Positions 25,001 through 36,795 of a stretch of 64,000 nucleotides of DNA are shown piece after piece. The notes below the pieces were generated by a model. The model had not been told where the DNA came from and searched no databases. It worked only from the letters and a program-made list of their open reading frames with translations. Each line of letters begins with the position of its first letter. Position 1 is the stretch's first letter. Location of the stretch: contig OX637393.1 in the NCBI GenBank assembly GCA_951799425.1, forward strand, positions 1,240,001 to 1,304,000, given 5' to 3'. The stretch comes from Ilex aquifolium. Its lineage: Eukaryota > Streptophyta > Magnoliopsida > Aquifoliales > Aquifoliaceae. The position numbers were made by a program, and so were the translations under genes.

Positions 25001-27193
25001 CTGCTTCACTGGTTATTCCAGTTGCCAATACGATTTCCCAACCATTGGCTACATGTTGTAAAAGTGGTAAAAATGCATGATTATAATGAAAGTAAAAGAA
25101 AGCATACAACTTACTCATCCTCTGCGTCGGTGAAAAGCACCCGATTTGCTACGGGTGGAGGGGGTGGCTTATGTGGATATAGGGCTGGATTAAACAGCAG
25201 AAAAAATCTCTGGGCTAACTTAGCAATTTCCTTTGGGACAAGAGCAACTGATTGCTTTTTGGCCCTTTCAACAAGTGCAGCAGCCAGTGTCTTCCTAGGC
25301 ATTTGATCACTTGCAGAAGAAGAAAGCACCATCATGGAAGCTAGAGGGATAATTCCTCTAGAAACTTGAGCATTATTTTCATCTGAAGACTGAAAACTAT
25401 GAAGGGGAAACCATGGTTCCCTTTTGAAAGCGATTGTCACTACTAACTTCCAGATATAGGCACTGATAATCTCGCACAGCTGTGGATAATTCCACATCAA
25501 TACTAAGGCATATAACGATCATGACACCAAAGAAGGAAGAAGTTGCAAAAACTTAAGAAACACGTAATTCCTTCTATATGACATACCAGTAGAAACATCA
25601 TCCATGTAGCTGCCAACTAATGCAAGTGGAGCTACATCCAGCACGGACAGTACATGACCACTCATATAAGGTATCCAGAAGGAGCCTTCAGTAGTTGGAA
25701 AGCAACCCATCTGCCCATTAGAAAAACATTCATGTCTTCCTTTAGAGGGGGAAATGATATTAGAAGGTGGCACCATATTATTTACAGAAGAGAAGTCTCT
25801 CAGGAGATTACATCTTGAAGACGATTCAAAGGTACCCAGTGCAGGCAAATTTTTAGGATGTCCATCTGGCACTGATGGATGATTGTGTGGATTGCAAAAA
25901 CAAAAACTGGGATATGGTACCCTTCTCCAGGATAATACTTGATCACGTTTATGAAGCATCACTGAATCAATCCCCTAAGTTCGGATGCAATCTGCTGCCG
26001 AGCAGGCTCAATAACACATAGAGAAAAAACCTGAATAAGAAGTTGCACATGCTCATTTATTAAACCATGCAACTGGCCTATTTGATGAGGACTAAACCCA
26101 TTTACAGGACCATTATTTGCAGAGGAAAGCAGACATTGTGGAGCATTCTTAGGCATCAAACTTTTACCATCAAAAACTTTGAAAGATGGAGCTGGGCCAA
26201 TGGGTAAGAGGGGGTGTAGTGGCCTATTCATCTGTCCCAGCAGCTTTTTCTTGTGTTTAAAAAAATCTTTTTGGTGCCTATTTTGCCTGGTCTTTGGCCG
26301 TCGACCAACTGCCTCATACTCCTGTTCATGGGTCTTATCCCTGGTATTTTCATCAAGGTCACTCTCAAGCACCTCTTCAATTTCTAGCTCAGAGTCTGCA
26401 TCATTGTCTTCATCTTCCTCATCAACATTTTCATTTTCTTGTAAACTCTGACAGCTGCCATCTCCACCTTGCAAAACAGCTGCAAGAAATTTCCTGTATT
26501 CTTCTTCATCATCAACCTTGTGAAGGTCATCATCATCATCATCCGTTTCTTGAAGAAAAGTTTCAAGTTCATCAAGTGTAAAACTGGCAAGTGAATAGCG
26601 AGCTCTAGTGCGCATACAGACAGCATCTTCAGCATCTGCATCCATGCTAGGCTTCCCAGAATTTGCAGTATTGTCAAACTGTCCGACCACATCATTAACA
26701 ACATCTGTTCTGCTGCTTGAACCATTTTCTTCACGACATGTTTCTTCTTCAAGTGGAGAGATCAAAACGGGTTTTCTCTCAATAATCCTTCTGGAAGAAG
26801 TATTTTCTAAGCCTTTTTCACATGCTCCTCCAGAAGAAATTGTGGTCTGCATCACAGTCTCCTCACCATGCTCAGAATCTCCAACAGCATAGTCTTGAAC
26901 CGGATAGATGGCTTTGACATGGAATCATTTATTAAGGCTGCACAAGTGTTTTTCCCACAACCTTCAATTTCAGAACTCAGGCTAGAAAAAGCTTCAGGAG
27001 AAGGAGTTTCTTTCAAAAAAGATTGGAAATCTACATCCTCATCCTCGTCCTTATCCTCTTCCTCATCATTCTTATGTTCGAAGGGAGTTTCACTGCTTTT
27101 GGACAAGTTTGCCTCGGCGAGTAAAACGTTTTGATGATTGAAATCCCCAACTTCAGCTGATATAGCAGTTGAACATGAATACATCTTGAACAA
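22045..27193 (-). pseudogene. decayed GON4L/YY1AP1-like nuclear protein gene
   Basis: Minus-strand exonic blocks in order: acidic N-terminus 27193-26920; 26915-25965 with RTRARYSLASFTLDELETFLQE, DDEEEYRKFLAAVLQGGDG and HQIGQLHGLINEHVQLLIQVFSLCV; 25962-25590 with MLHKRDQVL to DVAPLALVGSYMDDVST; 25500-25113 with KKTLAAALVERAKKQSVALV to LFTDAEDE; small blocks near 24390 and 24050 (CKSKHQ; FVRQKNRSSSKAPENPIK); 23906-23229; 22551-22045. Plant homologues are long SANT-domain nuclear proteins related to animal GON4L/YY1AP1. Breaks: a frame change near 26920, another near 25962, an in-frame TGA at 23580-23582, and a frame change near 23320. The exon that should follow DAEDE and those after PENPIK, which encode the SANT region in homologues, were not found. 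Best read as a pseudogene or internally deleted paralogue. Family recognition is from memory. Confidence 0.75.
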
Positions 27194-28659
27194 AGGATAT
27201 CCAGCAGCAGCGAATACTTAAACACCACATAGGCATCCATACTGAGAAGAAGTTTAACCATCCATCAAAAGTCAATCAGACATCTGAATTCTTCTATTTT
27301 TTATATGGAAAAAACAATCTTATAACAATTTGCTTCCCTGAACAAAATCAGAAAGAAGAGATTTAAAAAGGGGAAGGTAAAGGAATTAAAAGATCCATAA
27401 AACATGATGCGACAATCCATTGCGTGGACACGTAATGACAAATGCATTGGAAATAGAGAGCTAATATATGGATTTCCAATTTTTTGGAAAATCTCCTTGT
27501 TTTTCCTCTCTTTTTTTCATAGTTTCCTCCCAACCCATCCAAAATGCGCTCTCAAAAGTTTCCCCTTTTCATTTTCATTGCACGAGGCTCCATAAAACAT
27601 GATGTATCACTTTCCTGATCAAACATACAATATAGCACTCACAAGAAAAATGAACTTAGTATGTAGCAATGGGCTGGGGGAGGGATGAATTAAGTGCCAC
27701 TATTACATAGTAATGAGTCAAAGGTTTGTCTTGTTAAATCAACCAAAAAAACTTGAAAAATATATAAATAACAAATGCATATTGCACCAACCAATTCACA
27801 ATAAAAAGTTTGTGTGTGTGTGTGTGTGTGTGAAATTAGGGTTTTACATGATAAGACAACTCCAACCTACATATGCACACAATAGAAAATCTATGCTCCA
27901 AAGTGAATTTTATAGAGCATGAGAATATAGAAATATCTTTAAAATGACCTAAATTTTCAATTTTTAACAGAAATTTGAACAGTGATTCGTGCCAGCTATG
28001 GCAACAAAGCAAGAGTTCTCCATTTAACATTTGATCAAATAAAACAACAGAACTCATGGATTTTGTGCCAAAGCACACAGAGAGATAGTAGTACATTAGT
28101 GAGAGCTGTGACGGAAGAACGACTGATTACGATCGCCGACTGGAGTTTCACCGGACCGATGAAGTGACTACGGGAAGACCAGAGAAACGCAATGGGTCGA
28201 CTCGGGATTATCTGGATATTAAGTTCGGGTTGGAGCGTAAATTTGTCACTAAAACATACAGATCCCCTCAAGTATAATAATTTACGCCGAGACCCCCCAA
28301 AAAAAACTATCGGCCATCCATTGATCGTTATTTTGTTATTTATCCACAAATTAACCCGAACAACGTCATCCAAATTAACGGCACCCCTTTCGATTAGGAA
28401 TAACATTGGTTTGAGGAAGAACGAAAAACTAAGTTCAGGATGGCCTTTTAGCCCAGAAGCCCATTGTCCATGGGCCAGACAGGCCCATCAAATGGAGGCC
28501 TTGGGTAACAGATAATTGTTGAACAAAAATAGGCGCACGAATTGTGCAATTATAAGTATAATATTGATAAAAAAAAAATATTAAAATTCAAAAATTCAAA
28601 CTTGTCATATTTTTATTAGATTAAAAAATGTAAGTATAATATTGAAAATTACTTTTTGA
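27194..28659. other. upstream flank of the decayed GON4L-like gene
   Basis: It may hold the old promoter and leader of that gene (minus strand). A (GT)n run lies at 27811-27831. Open frames at 28035-28406 and 28192-28515 have no recognisable features and overlap each other on opposite strands. Confidence 0.4.
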
Positions 28660-29530
28660 TATTTGATGGGGGTCTTGGAAATAACGACCCAAGCCCAGCA
28701 GTTGATCTGCTAATAGGTTTTGCTAGCTAGTTTTAAAAGAGAAGTTAATCTATCAAGAGTGACGGTACAGAATATAGGTGCTTCACCTTAGCCGATGGAC
28801 TAAGGTTACGTCCACTACAATGGAGTCTCTTGCTCATTGAGGTTATGTATTGAATTTAGGTGAGTACCAGTCGGTTACAGGCACCGGGCCTTTACAAATG
28901 TATATGCCTTATCTTGTTGAATATCTGGGAATAGAAAAAACAATGGGGAAGGTGAAGACGGTGATTTTGAGAGGAAGTTCCCGAGATAGCCCCATCTACA
29001 TAGCACTGTTCTATTTATACGGGTCGTTCGTCCTAGGGTTCTTGGCGACTCCTTCTGCCTTTTCTCTGATCTTGTGGGGACCTCCAGTCCTTGTCCTGCA
29101 AAAGCTTGTGCTAGCCGGCACCCCTATGCCCACGATCTCTGGATTGTTATGCACCACCACCTCCTGCCTCCGGAGAGGTGTAACTGTCTTAGATTTCAAA
29201 GATGGTCCCCTTGTCCCTTGGACATGTGGTGCGACGGAAATCCTTTCCAGGACAAGGGTGTGATTCCTCTTTCCCAGACTGTCTTTTGGCCACTACTGGA
29301 TTGGGCCAGGACTGGACTGCTGGTCCTCCGGAGAAGTTGCCTTGATCTTTGGGCCTTTCCTGCTCTTCAACGTGGGCTAATTGGAGGCACCTTCTTTGGG
29401 CTGATAAGCCCAACTTCTGGGTTCTTAAGGTGTATTGGACTCCGAGGCCATGACGGCCCATACCCAAAATTATATCCTTATCAATATTATAGTTAGATCC
29501 ATCTAACTTCCTCAGTGAGTAAAAAGATGG
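28660..29530 (+). mobile_element. possible solo LTR or TRIM-like fragment
   Basis: A GC-richer island in AT-rich DNA. It has a TATA-like CTATTTATACGGG near 29010, opens near TGATGGGGGTC, and has no coherent coding frame; the 28850-29263 frame lacks domain features. The composition and internal TATA fit an LTR, but no partner LTR, clear borders or TSD were found. Confidence 0.3.
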
Positions 29531-29939
29531 ATACAACTACAATGTAAGACTGCAGAGATTGTGTTTAGACCATCCAATTAGCATCTGGGTCAAGCCCAAT
29601 GATTTGTTGTGTGTGGAGCCTGCTTGTTTTTGGGGTAAGCAATTAGTATCTCATAGGTTCGGCTCCCATTAGTTCATGCATGACATTAAATAAATTTAGT
29701 ATTATGTTAGAATTTAGATTATGCAATACTTATTTCAAGTTTTGCACTAAATTTTGAATTAGTGCACTTTTAGGATGACTATTTTATGAATTCGCTGGTT
29801 CTGCTTGATTAGCACTTGAACTTGTTTCTGCATAATTGTCACTGTTTGGCATCGAGTTGTTATAGTTGTGCACATTTGAATTCAAGTATTGAGTAAAAAA
29901 TTTTGAGTTCTTACTCACTGTACTAACGGCTTGGTAATA

Positions 29940-31210
29940 GGATCCGGCTCCTCTGTTGTTCCAGCCGAACAGCTGCGCCTGCTGTTTCTTAAAACGGCAC
30001 AGTTTTGTGCCTTTTTTAAAAAAATCAATCAGACTCAAGTAGATAGATAAGTGACTCATGTAGTATAATTTTTTTTTTAAAATTTTGTACGTATTAAAAT
30101 TCGAGCTGATTAAATTTGATCTGAACTAATTAAAATTTAAGTCGATTAAAAATTATATTTTTTACGTATTAAAATTTGAGCCGATTAAAATTCTGTTCGA
30201 GGCTCAAATCAAATTTTAATCAATCCAATTTTTTATACATTAAAAAATATAAATTTTGATTGACTCAAATTTTAATACGTAAAAAATCAATTTGAATCGA
30301 ATTTTAATAAATAAAAAAATATAAATTTTAATCGATTCGAAGCAAATTTTAATCGGGACTAACAGCTTAAGTAGAGTTCAAATTGACTCGAATTTTAATA
30401 CGTAAAACAATTTTAATAGGCTCAAATTTTAATAAGTAAAAAAAATAAATTTAATCAGTTCGAATCAAATTTTAAACAACTCAAATTTTAATATGTAAAC
30501 AAAAAAAAAAAAATTAGTCTGCTCAAATTTTAATATGTAGAAAAATAAATTTTAATCGACTCGAATTTTAATATAATTTTACATAAAAAGATTGTTTAGA
30601 GTTTATATAGGGAAAATTTTAGTATTTTAGATAATTTATTTTTATTATAAATGGTGGTTTAATAAAAAGGGGATGTCAGTGATGTTTTTGATAATCAAAT
30701 GAGTGTCTTTAAAAATATAATAAACTATAAACTTTTTCAAAAAAAAATTGTTTTGTACGGAACATACTAGTGTTCTAGTCCTAATTAAAATTTGCTTTGA
30801 ATCGATTAAAATTATATATATTTTTTTATTTATTAAAATTCGATTAAAATTGATTCAAATTGATTTTTTACATATTAAAATTTGAGTCAATTAAAATTTA
30901 TATTTTTTAATGTATAAAAAATTGGATCAATTAAAATTTGATTTGAGCCTCGAACAGAATTTTAATCGACTCAAATTTTAATACGTAAAAAATATAATTT
31001 TTAATCAACTTAAATTTTAATTAGTTTGGATCAAATTTAATCAGCTCGAATTTTAATACGTACAAAAAATTTTAAAAAAAATTATACTACATGAGTCACT
31101 GATCTATCTACTTGGGTCTGATTGGTTTTTTTAAAAAAGGCACAAAACTGTGCCGTTTTAAGAAACAGCAGGCGCTGCTGTTCGGCAGGAACAGCAGAGG
31201 AGCCGGATCC
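29940..31210. mobile_element. non-autonomous MULE-like foldback element 1
   Basis: 1271 bp bounded by the perfect 9-bp TSD TTGGTAATA (29931-29939 and 31211-31219). Long terminal inverted repeats of about 425 bp begin GGATCCGGCTCCTCTG at both ends and continue through CAGGCG..TGTTTCTTAAAACGGCACAG and TACGTATTAAAATTCGAGC. The middle (about 30365-30780) is filled with more AATTTTAAT-type words. There is no transposase frame. A 9-bp TSD and long TIRs point to Mutator-like elements. Confidence 0.9.
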
Positions 31211-31226
31211 TTGGTAATATTTTTAG

Positions 31227-32176
31227 GGGAAAATTTCAATAACACCTCCTCTAGTTTACCATATCTTCAAGGACACCCCCTCTAATTTCTAAATCTTCAG
31301 TGACACCCCTTCTAGTTTATATTTAAACATCACTAACACCCCCTACCATTAAAATATTATTTCTAACAAAAAAAAAAATCTAAAATACTAAAAATGCCCC
31401 TACATAAACCTCAAATAATTTTTCTACATAAAATTTTATTAAAATCCGATTAAAATTTATTTTTCTACATATTAAAATTTGAACCAATTAAAATTCGATT
31501 GAAGTTGAATAAATTTTATTTTTTTTAACTTATTAAAATTCGAGCCTATTAAAATTTATTTTTTACATATTAAAATTTGAGTCGATTTGAACTCTACTCG
31601 AGTTGTTAGCGCCGATTAAAATTCGTTTTCGAGTCGATCAAAATTTATATTTTTTTACTTATTAAAATTCGATTTTTTAAAATTGAAGTCAATTAAAATT
31701 TATATTTTTTATGTATTAAAATTTGGGCTGATTAAAATTCAATAAGAGTTGGTTAAAATTTGATTTGAGTCGATTAAAAATAATTTTTAATTTGCTCAAA
31801 TAGAATTTTAATTAGCCCAAATTTTAATACGTAAAAAATATAATTTTTTTTTGCTCAAATTTTAATATGTAAAAAAATAAATTTTAATTAGCTTGAATCA
31901 AATTTTAATTCACTTGAATTTTAATACGTAAAAAAAATTAGAAAACAAAGGGGGTCTCATTGAAGATATGCTTATCTAGAGGGGTCTCATTGAAGATATA
32001 CTTATCTAAAAGGGGTGTGAATGAAGCTTGTCCTCAAATATATCATGGGCAATTTAGTAAAATTGTATTATAATTAATATTTTTAATCTGACAGGGGTGT
32101 TACTGAAGATTTAAAAATTAGAGAGGGTATTCTTGAAGATATGATAAACTAGAGGGGGTGTGGTTGAAATTTTCCC
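31227..32176. mobile_element. non-autonomous MULE-like foldback element 2
   Basis: 950 bp bounded by the perfect 9-bp TSD TATTTTTAG (31218-31226 and 32177-32185). The termini are inverted: GGGAAAATTTCAA..ACACC..CTCTAGTTTA at the left and its complement at the right, over about 85 bp. Further inside, both arms repeat phrases about 'TCTTCA-GTGACACCCC'. The interior (about 31430-31940) is the same AATTTTAAT / TACGTATTAAAATT material as element 1, although the termini differ. No coding capacity. Confidence 0.88.
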
Positions 32177-32185
32177 TATTTTTAG

Positions 32186-34605
32186 CCGTAAATGTTGGTT
32201 TGACTTATTTATAATTATTATTCATAAAAACAACAATAAAAAAAAAAATTGCCCGCATAGATTTTTAAAAGATAAAAACAATGCCTAAAACGTTTTTTTA
32301 GGTTGTACCTGAACTGAACCAATGTTCTAGAGTCACTGGGCCCCACAGTTCAGCTAGCATTTATGGTATGCTGTCCTGGTGAAAGATTCAGAAGATTCCA
32401 CTAGCTGGCCCGCGCTTACAGCCCCTGGGCCCTCATTAGACTATAAATAAAGCCTCTAAAACTCTATTCTTCCTCCTTAAATTTAGCTACTTTAGCTAAT
32501 TATTCTATGTTGACTTTCTCAAGAAACCACAAAAACTATAAATAATTCTCACAAATTGTAAATAATCCCTAAAAATTATAAATGACCCTCACAATTTTTT
32601 GTGAAAAAAAAAATTTCACAAAACTTATAAAATGGTAGTACGATGATACAACAAAATAGTGGTTGCACACGGTCATTTTGGGCAATGACTTCATTCTCTA
32701 AGAGTGATTCAGTAATTCAATATGGTCTCTGATAACTCAGATGTCTCAAGTTTAATAGTTCTCTTAACTTTTAAAGATCATTCACCTTTGTTCATCGGGA
32801 AAACATTCTAAATTCACCTGGACTATAATAATTAATATCTAAACTCGAAAGAATAATTGACACACATCTGAACACTCTGTAATAAAAAAATATTTCGAAT
32901 CTATCAGTCACATTACCTTCCACTCTCTCTTTATCGTCATTCTCCATAATGCTTTTCAAAAAGATTGCGATCCAAGGTTGGCCTTTAACCCCGACAGCCC
33001 ATCAGTCATCGCCCCGACCCAATCGATCATGCGACAACCCGTGGACAACAAGATAGCCCGACGGATAGGATCATATGGCATGGTATTTGATTTGTTAGTT
33101 TCAACAGATTGATCCGGTTAAAGTTAATGCTACTCGTAAGAACAACTCAATAGATAGCCAACTAAGGGCCCACTGAATTCTGTTCACGGGTTTAGGGCTT
33201 AATCAAATCATGAATTGTAATCTTTCGGGCAGCTTACGACGATCTGACTCATTGACAATTCGACTATCCATGGATTGTTGGGTTAGCCGATTCCAATCTT
33301 TAATTCTCCACAAGGATCTAGACCTTCTATAAATTCAATAAGAAAACACAAATGGATCATAAAAAGGGTTTACAATGCATCAAAACCTATCAAATGATAT
33401 AAACTAATCAATCTTGAAGAAGGGTGACACCCCAAATCTTATTCTTGCAATAAAAAGAAATATATAAAATTGTCTATTGCATGATGAAATCAAACTATTA
33501 ATTAGGACTTAATTTGAGAATTTAACCAAAAATAGGGTGAAGTAAGCTATTCAATTGAAGTGGAATACTTCTGCCCCTAGCCCGTACGCAAAATTGATAA
33601 GGAATTGGATGTTGTCTAGCACTAATAGGATTGAAAGAAATGATACGTCAAGCAAGTAACGGGACTCCCGATTCTATTTCACTAAACCCCTATCCTATTA
33701 CGGTCATTAAATCAATTGTGAATTTCAAAATTGAATGTAAATCATTTTCAATCTCATAGTTGCAATTGATTAAGCATATAAATTAAGTTTAAATAATATT
33801 TTTATTTAATCTCTAGGACTCGAGTGGTGGGTCCTAATTCACTTTGGGGCCATATGGTGATGGTGAGTGACTTTGGGTATCCTCCAAATTGCACTTTACG
33901 GCTGTATATGGTGTTATAAATGTCATGTGTATGTATTTTGTACAATAAGGTTTTTATAGTTTGATATAAACTAAAAATAGCCCATTGGTATTGCTTGTAA
34001 GCAATTCCAATTGGAATGTAAATTTTAAATTTAGCTGTATGTCAACGCTCAAAGATCTACGTTTTTGGAAGAGAAAAAAAAATTATAATAAATTTTATAT
34101 TATTAGATTAAAATAGATAAAGATTGAATCAATTTTGATTATTATTATATTTTCTTAAGTTAAAAATTTAATTTTTTACTTGTAAAATTAGATACCGTCA
34201 GTGGGGCCCAGACAAGTACGGGTCAGTGCAAGCTAGGGTCCAACACCTCAGACTATAAAGTCCAAGTGATTGGGGGCCCCACAATAATAATGTTCCATCC
34301 TTCCTTCTTCCACCACCACCAGTAGCATTTTAATTTACAGTACCATCAACTACCAAACATGGAGTAGCAGAAACCATAAACCAAACACATACAACTGCAG
34401 CTTTCAAGTCCTGCTTAAGGCCAATTATGGCTTCATTTGGCCCCTCTGATTGTGAAGTGCCCTTTGACGCTGAGTAGTGATAAGATTTCTTGTTTTTACT
34501 TCACAAAAATATAAGTGATAATGGGACCCACACTTTTGGACAAGTTCTAGTGGAACCCACCACCAACCAATCTCACCATTCCCAACCATCCGAATGTGTC
34601 CATCA
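32186..34605. other. intergenic, no recognised gene
   Basis: About 2.4 kb without a credible coding frame. Some stretches are GC-richer (32330-32450; 32960-33080; 34190-34340), but none resolves into exons or known repeats by eye. A (CCA)-rich word cluster lies near 34310. Confidence 0.4.
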
Positions 34606-34617
34606 ACAATTATTTTG

Positions 34618-34826
34618 TCTAAGTCATAATAAAAATAAATTATAAATTCAGATACCTTTAATTTAAATTTTAATAATTCTTTGAGATTATGACATAAATA
34701 ATTTATTTCTCATGAATATCTTAGTTCTCGGTATGGATGATCTGTCTTTTACCAGACTAAAAAAATGATTAATTAAAGTACACGTAAGTTGATTCGAACA
34801 TTCGTCACCGTTAAATTAAAAAAAAT
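34618..34826 (+). mobile_element. SINE copy E
   Basis: Diverged copy: AAATTATAAATTCAGATACC, ATTTATTTCTCATGAATATC, CGGTATGGATGATCTGTCTT and ACACGTAAGTTGATTCGAAC, then an A-rich tail. Imperfect 12-bp flanking repeats: ACAATTATTTTG (34606-34617) and ACAATTTATTTG (34827-34838), with two mismatches. Confidence 0.75.
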
Positions 34827-34902
34827 ACAATTTATTTGCTTTTCTACTCCATACACACAATTTGGGATTATTTTTAACACCAAGGGATATTCTTCTATGA
34901 GA

Positions 34903-34983
34903 ATGAAAACATGATTCTTTCTTTGCTAAATGAAAACATGATTCTTTCTTTGCTAAATGAAAACATGATTCTTTCTTTGCTTC
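34903..34983. repeat. 27-bp tandem repeat, three units
   Basis: ATGAAAACATGATTCTTTC-type units begin at 34903, 34930 and 34957; the units look identical over most of their length. The repeat creates a spurious repetitive open frame on the minus strand. Confidence 0.9.
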
Positions 34984-36272
34984 CTCTCTATTAACAAATT
35001 TGGGCAAAGAGAGAAGAGAACTACTACGAGAGAAGTGGGATTAATAATTACTTAATTTTGGTGTATAACTTCAAAGCACAATTTTACTGAATCGTTATTC
35101 ATGTGTTTTACTATTGTCGAGTTAAAATGAGTTGTCTCATGAGACTCAAAACTTGGAATCTCAAGATGGTATTTTCGTTTAAACTACTCTCTCACTTCTT
35201 ATCTTTCAATATTTATACAACAAAAAACATACAAACTTGTCGATGTTTACATGCGTTTGTTTCGATTGGAATTTGGATTCTTTCGGTAGAATTGTTTTAA
35301 ATATCTGTTTGCAGTAAATTAGTTGTCATAATTTCTTATTAATAGAGAAGAGGAAAAAAATTATTGGAGGGTCCTATTAGTTCATGATTTAATTAAAATT
35401 AATTTTTTTGGGAAATAAAAATAATTTTGATTACATTATTTCTTTTTTTTTTTTTTTTTTTAATCTTAACATTATTACATCCTAACGATCAATTTCGTTG
35501 GGCTAATTCATGGTCACTGTCAGTAGTCTTCCCACATCCCAAACTTTTTCATAATTTAACCGGTCACAGTCAGCCACGTGGCATCGAGAGCGACTGGAGT
35601 GGAATGGACCCACAGCACGTGGCCATTACACGTGTTCGGATTTGAATGGACAAGTAGGAAGAAATCTTGGGTTTTGACCCACGTGGTGCTTGGGACCCTC
35701 GTATAGACGGAGTCAAACAAGATAGGTTTAGTGGGTCCATCTACAAGAAAGCTTGAAAATCTGAGGTGGATGATGCATCGATTGTGTAATTGCGCTTTCG
35801 GTGTATTTTGCGGTGTGGAGTTGATTTTTTTTTGAACAATGCTATTGGGATATAATTGAATGACATAATTTTGAGACATAATGAATTGTCACCAATGAAA
35901 TGATAATGAATTTATTTAATGCTACAATGAGACCCATCATTAAATATATTTCACTATCATTTCATTGGTGACAACTCATTATGTCCCCAAATTATGTCCT
36001 TCAATTATGTCTCAATAGCATTAGTGTTTTTTTTTTTGGTATAAAATAAATATTTAAAAATGAAATAAATTAATTATTATAATTATTTAAAGTGTTTTCA
36101 AAAAAGACAATTTTTCTTTGAAAATTCTTAGATAAGTCTCCTTTTTTTAGTTTTTTTCTTGATACTATAAAAACTATTTTTATTTAAAAAAATTGATAAA
36201 AAAACTATTCAATAAACCCAAGTCCAAATGGACCAAATTTCTTTTCCTTTCAAACAAAAAAAAAAAACTAAG
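34984..36272. other. intergenic region with a short MITE
   Basis: No gene is supported. It includes a T run near 35442-35461 and the MITE at 35838-36022. Confidence 0.45.
35838..36022. mobile_element. MITE with long inverted repeats (AATGCTATT family)
   Basis: 185 bp. The left arm AATGCTATTGGGATATAATT continues through GACATAAT..GTCACCAATGAAATGATA; the right arm is its near-complete complement, so about 75 bp can pair at each end with about 35 bp of loop. The element at 61845-62004 has matching termini and internal spacing. No TSD could be fixed. Confidence 0.8.
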
Positions 36273-36795
36273 GGTCTGTTTAGTTTGTATCTCAAAAAAC
36301 AATATTCGAAAATAATTTTTGAGAAGAATTTTAAGAAAGTGTTTTTGAAAATTTTTAGATTGCAAAATCTATTTGGTTATATATTTTTGAAAATAGTTTT
36401 AAAGAACAAAAAATTGTAAAATCTATTTGGACAATAATCCACAAAACCCACAATTGACATCTTTATCTTTCTTTCCTCTCTCTCTCTCTCTCTTCACAAA
36501 ACCCACACACACACGCACACGCGCACGCACACATACACACATATACACACACGCGCATACACACACAGATCCAAATCTGAACTTTAATTGTTGCGAGAGA
36601 GAGAGAGAGAAAAAAAAAAGGAAGAAAGCCTTTTGCTGCTAAGGGGACTTGAAAGGAATACCTCATTAAAGACCCAAAATTGTCTCTTTGTTTTCAACGT
36701 TTTTAAAGAAAACTCTGAAAACAAGTGTAGCTTGTTTTTTATTTTTTTGCTCCAATTCTCATTTATTTTTCAAAATTTTGAGAACAAAAATACTA

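Noticed and set aside
28035..28515. Overlapping plus and minus frames of about 110-120 codons
   Set aside because: No recognisable motif, conserved start or splice sites; probably chance frames near an old promoter.
29784..30059. Minus-strand frame of 91 codons
   Set aside because: It spans the border and TSD of MULE-like element 1, so it is a chance fusion of flank and transposon end.
34816..35007. Frame with KKESCFHLA repeated three times
   Set aside because: Produced by the 27-bp tandem repeat; no gene context.
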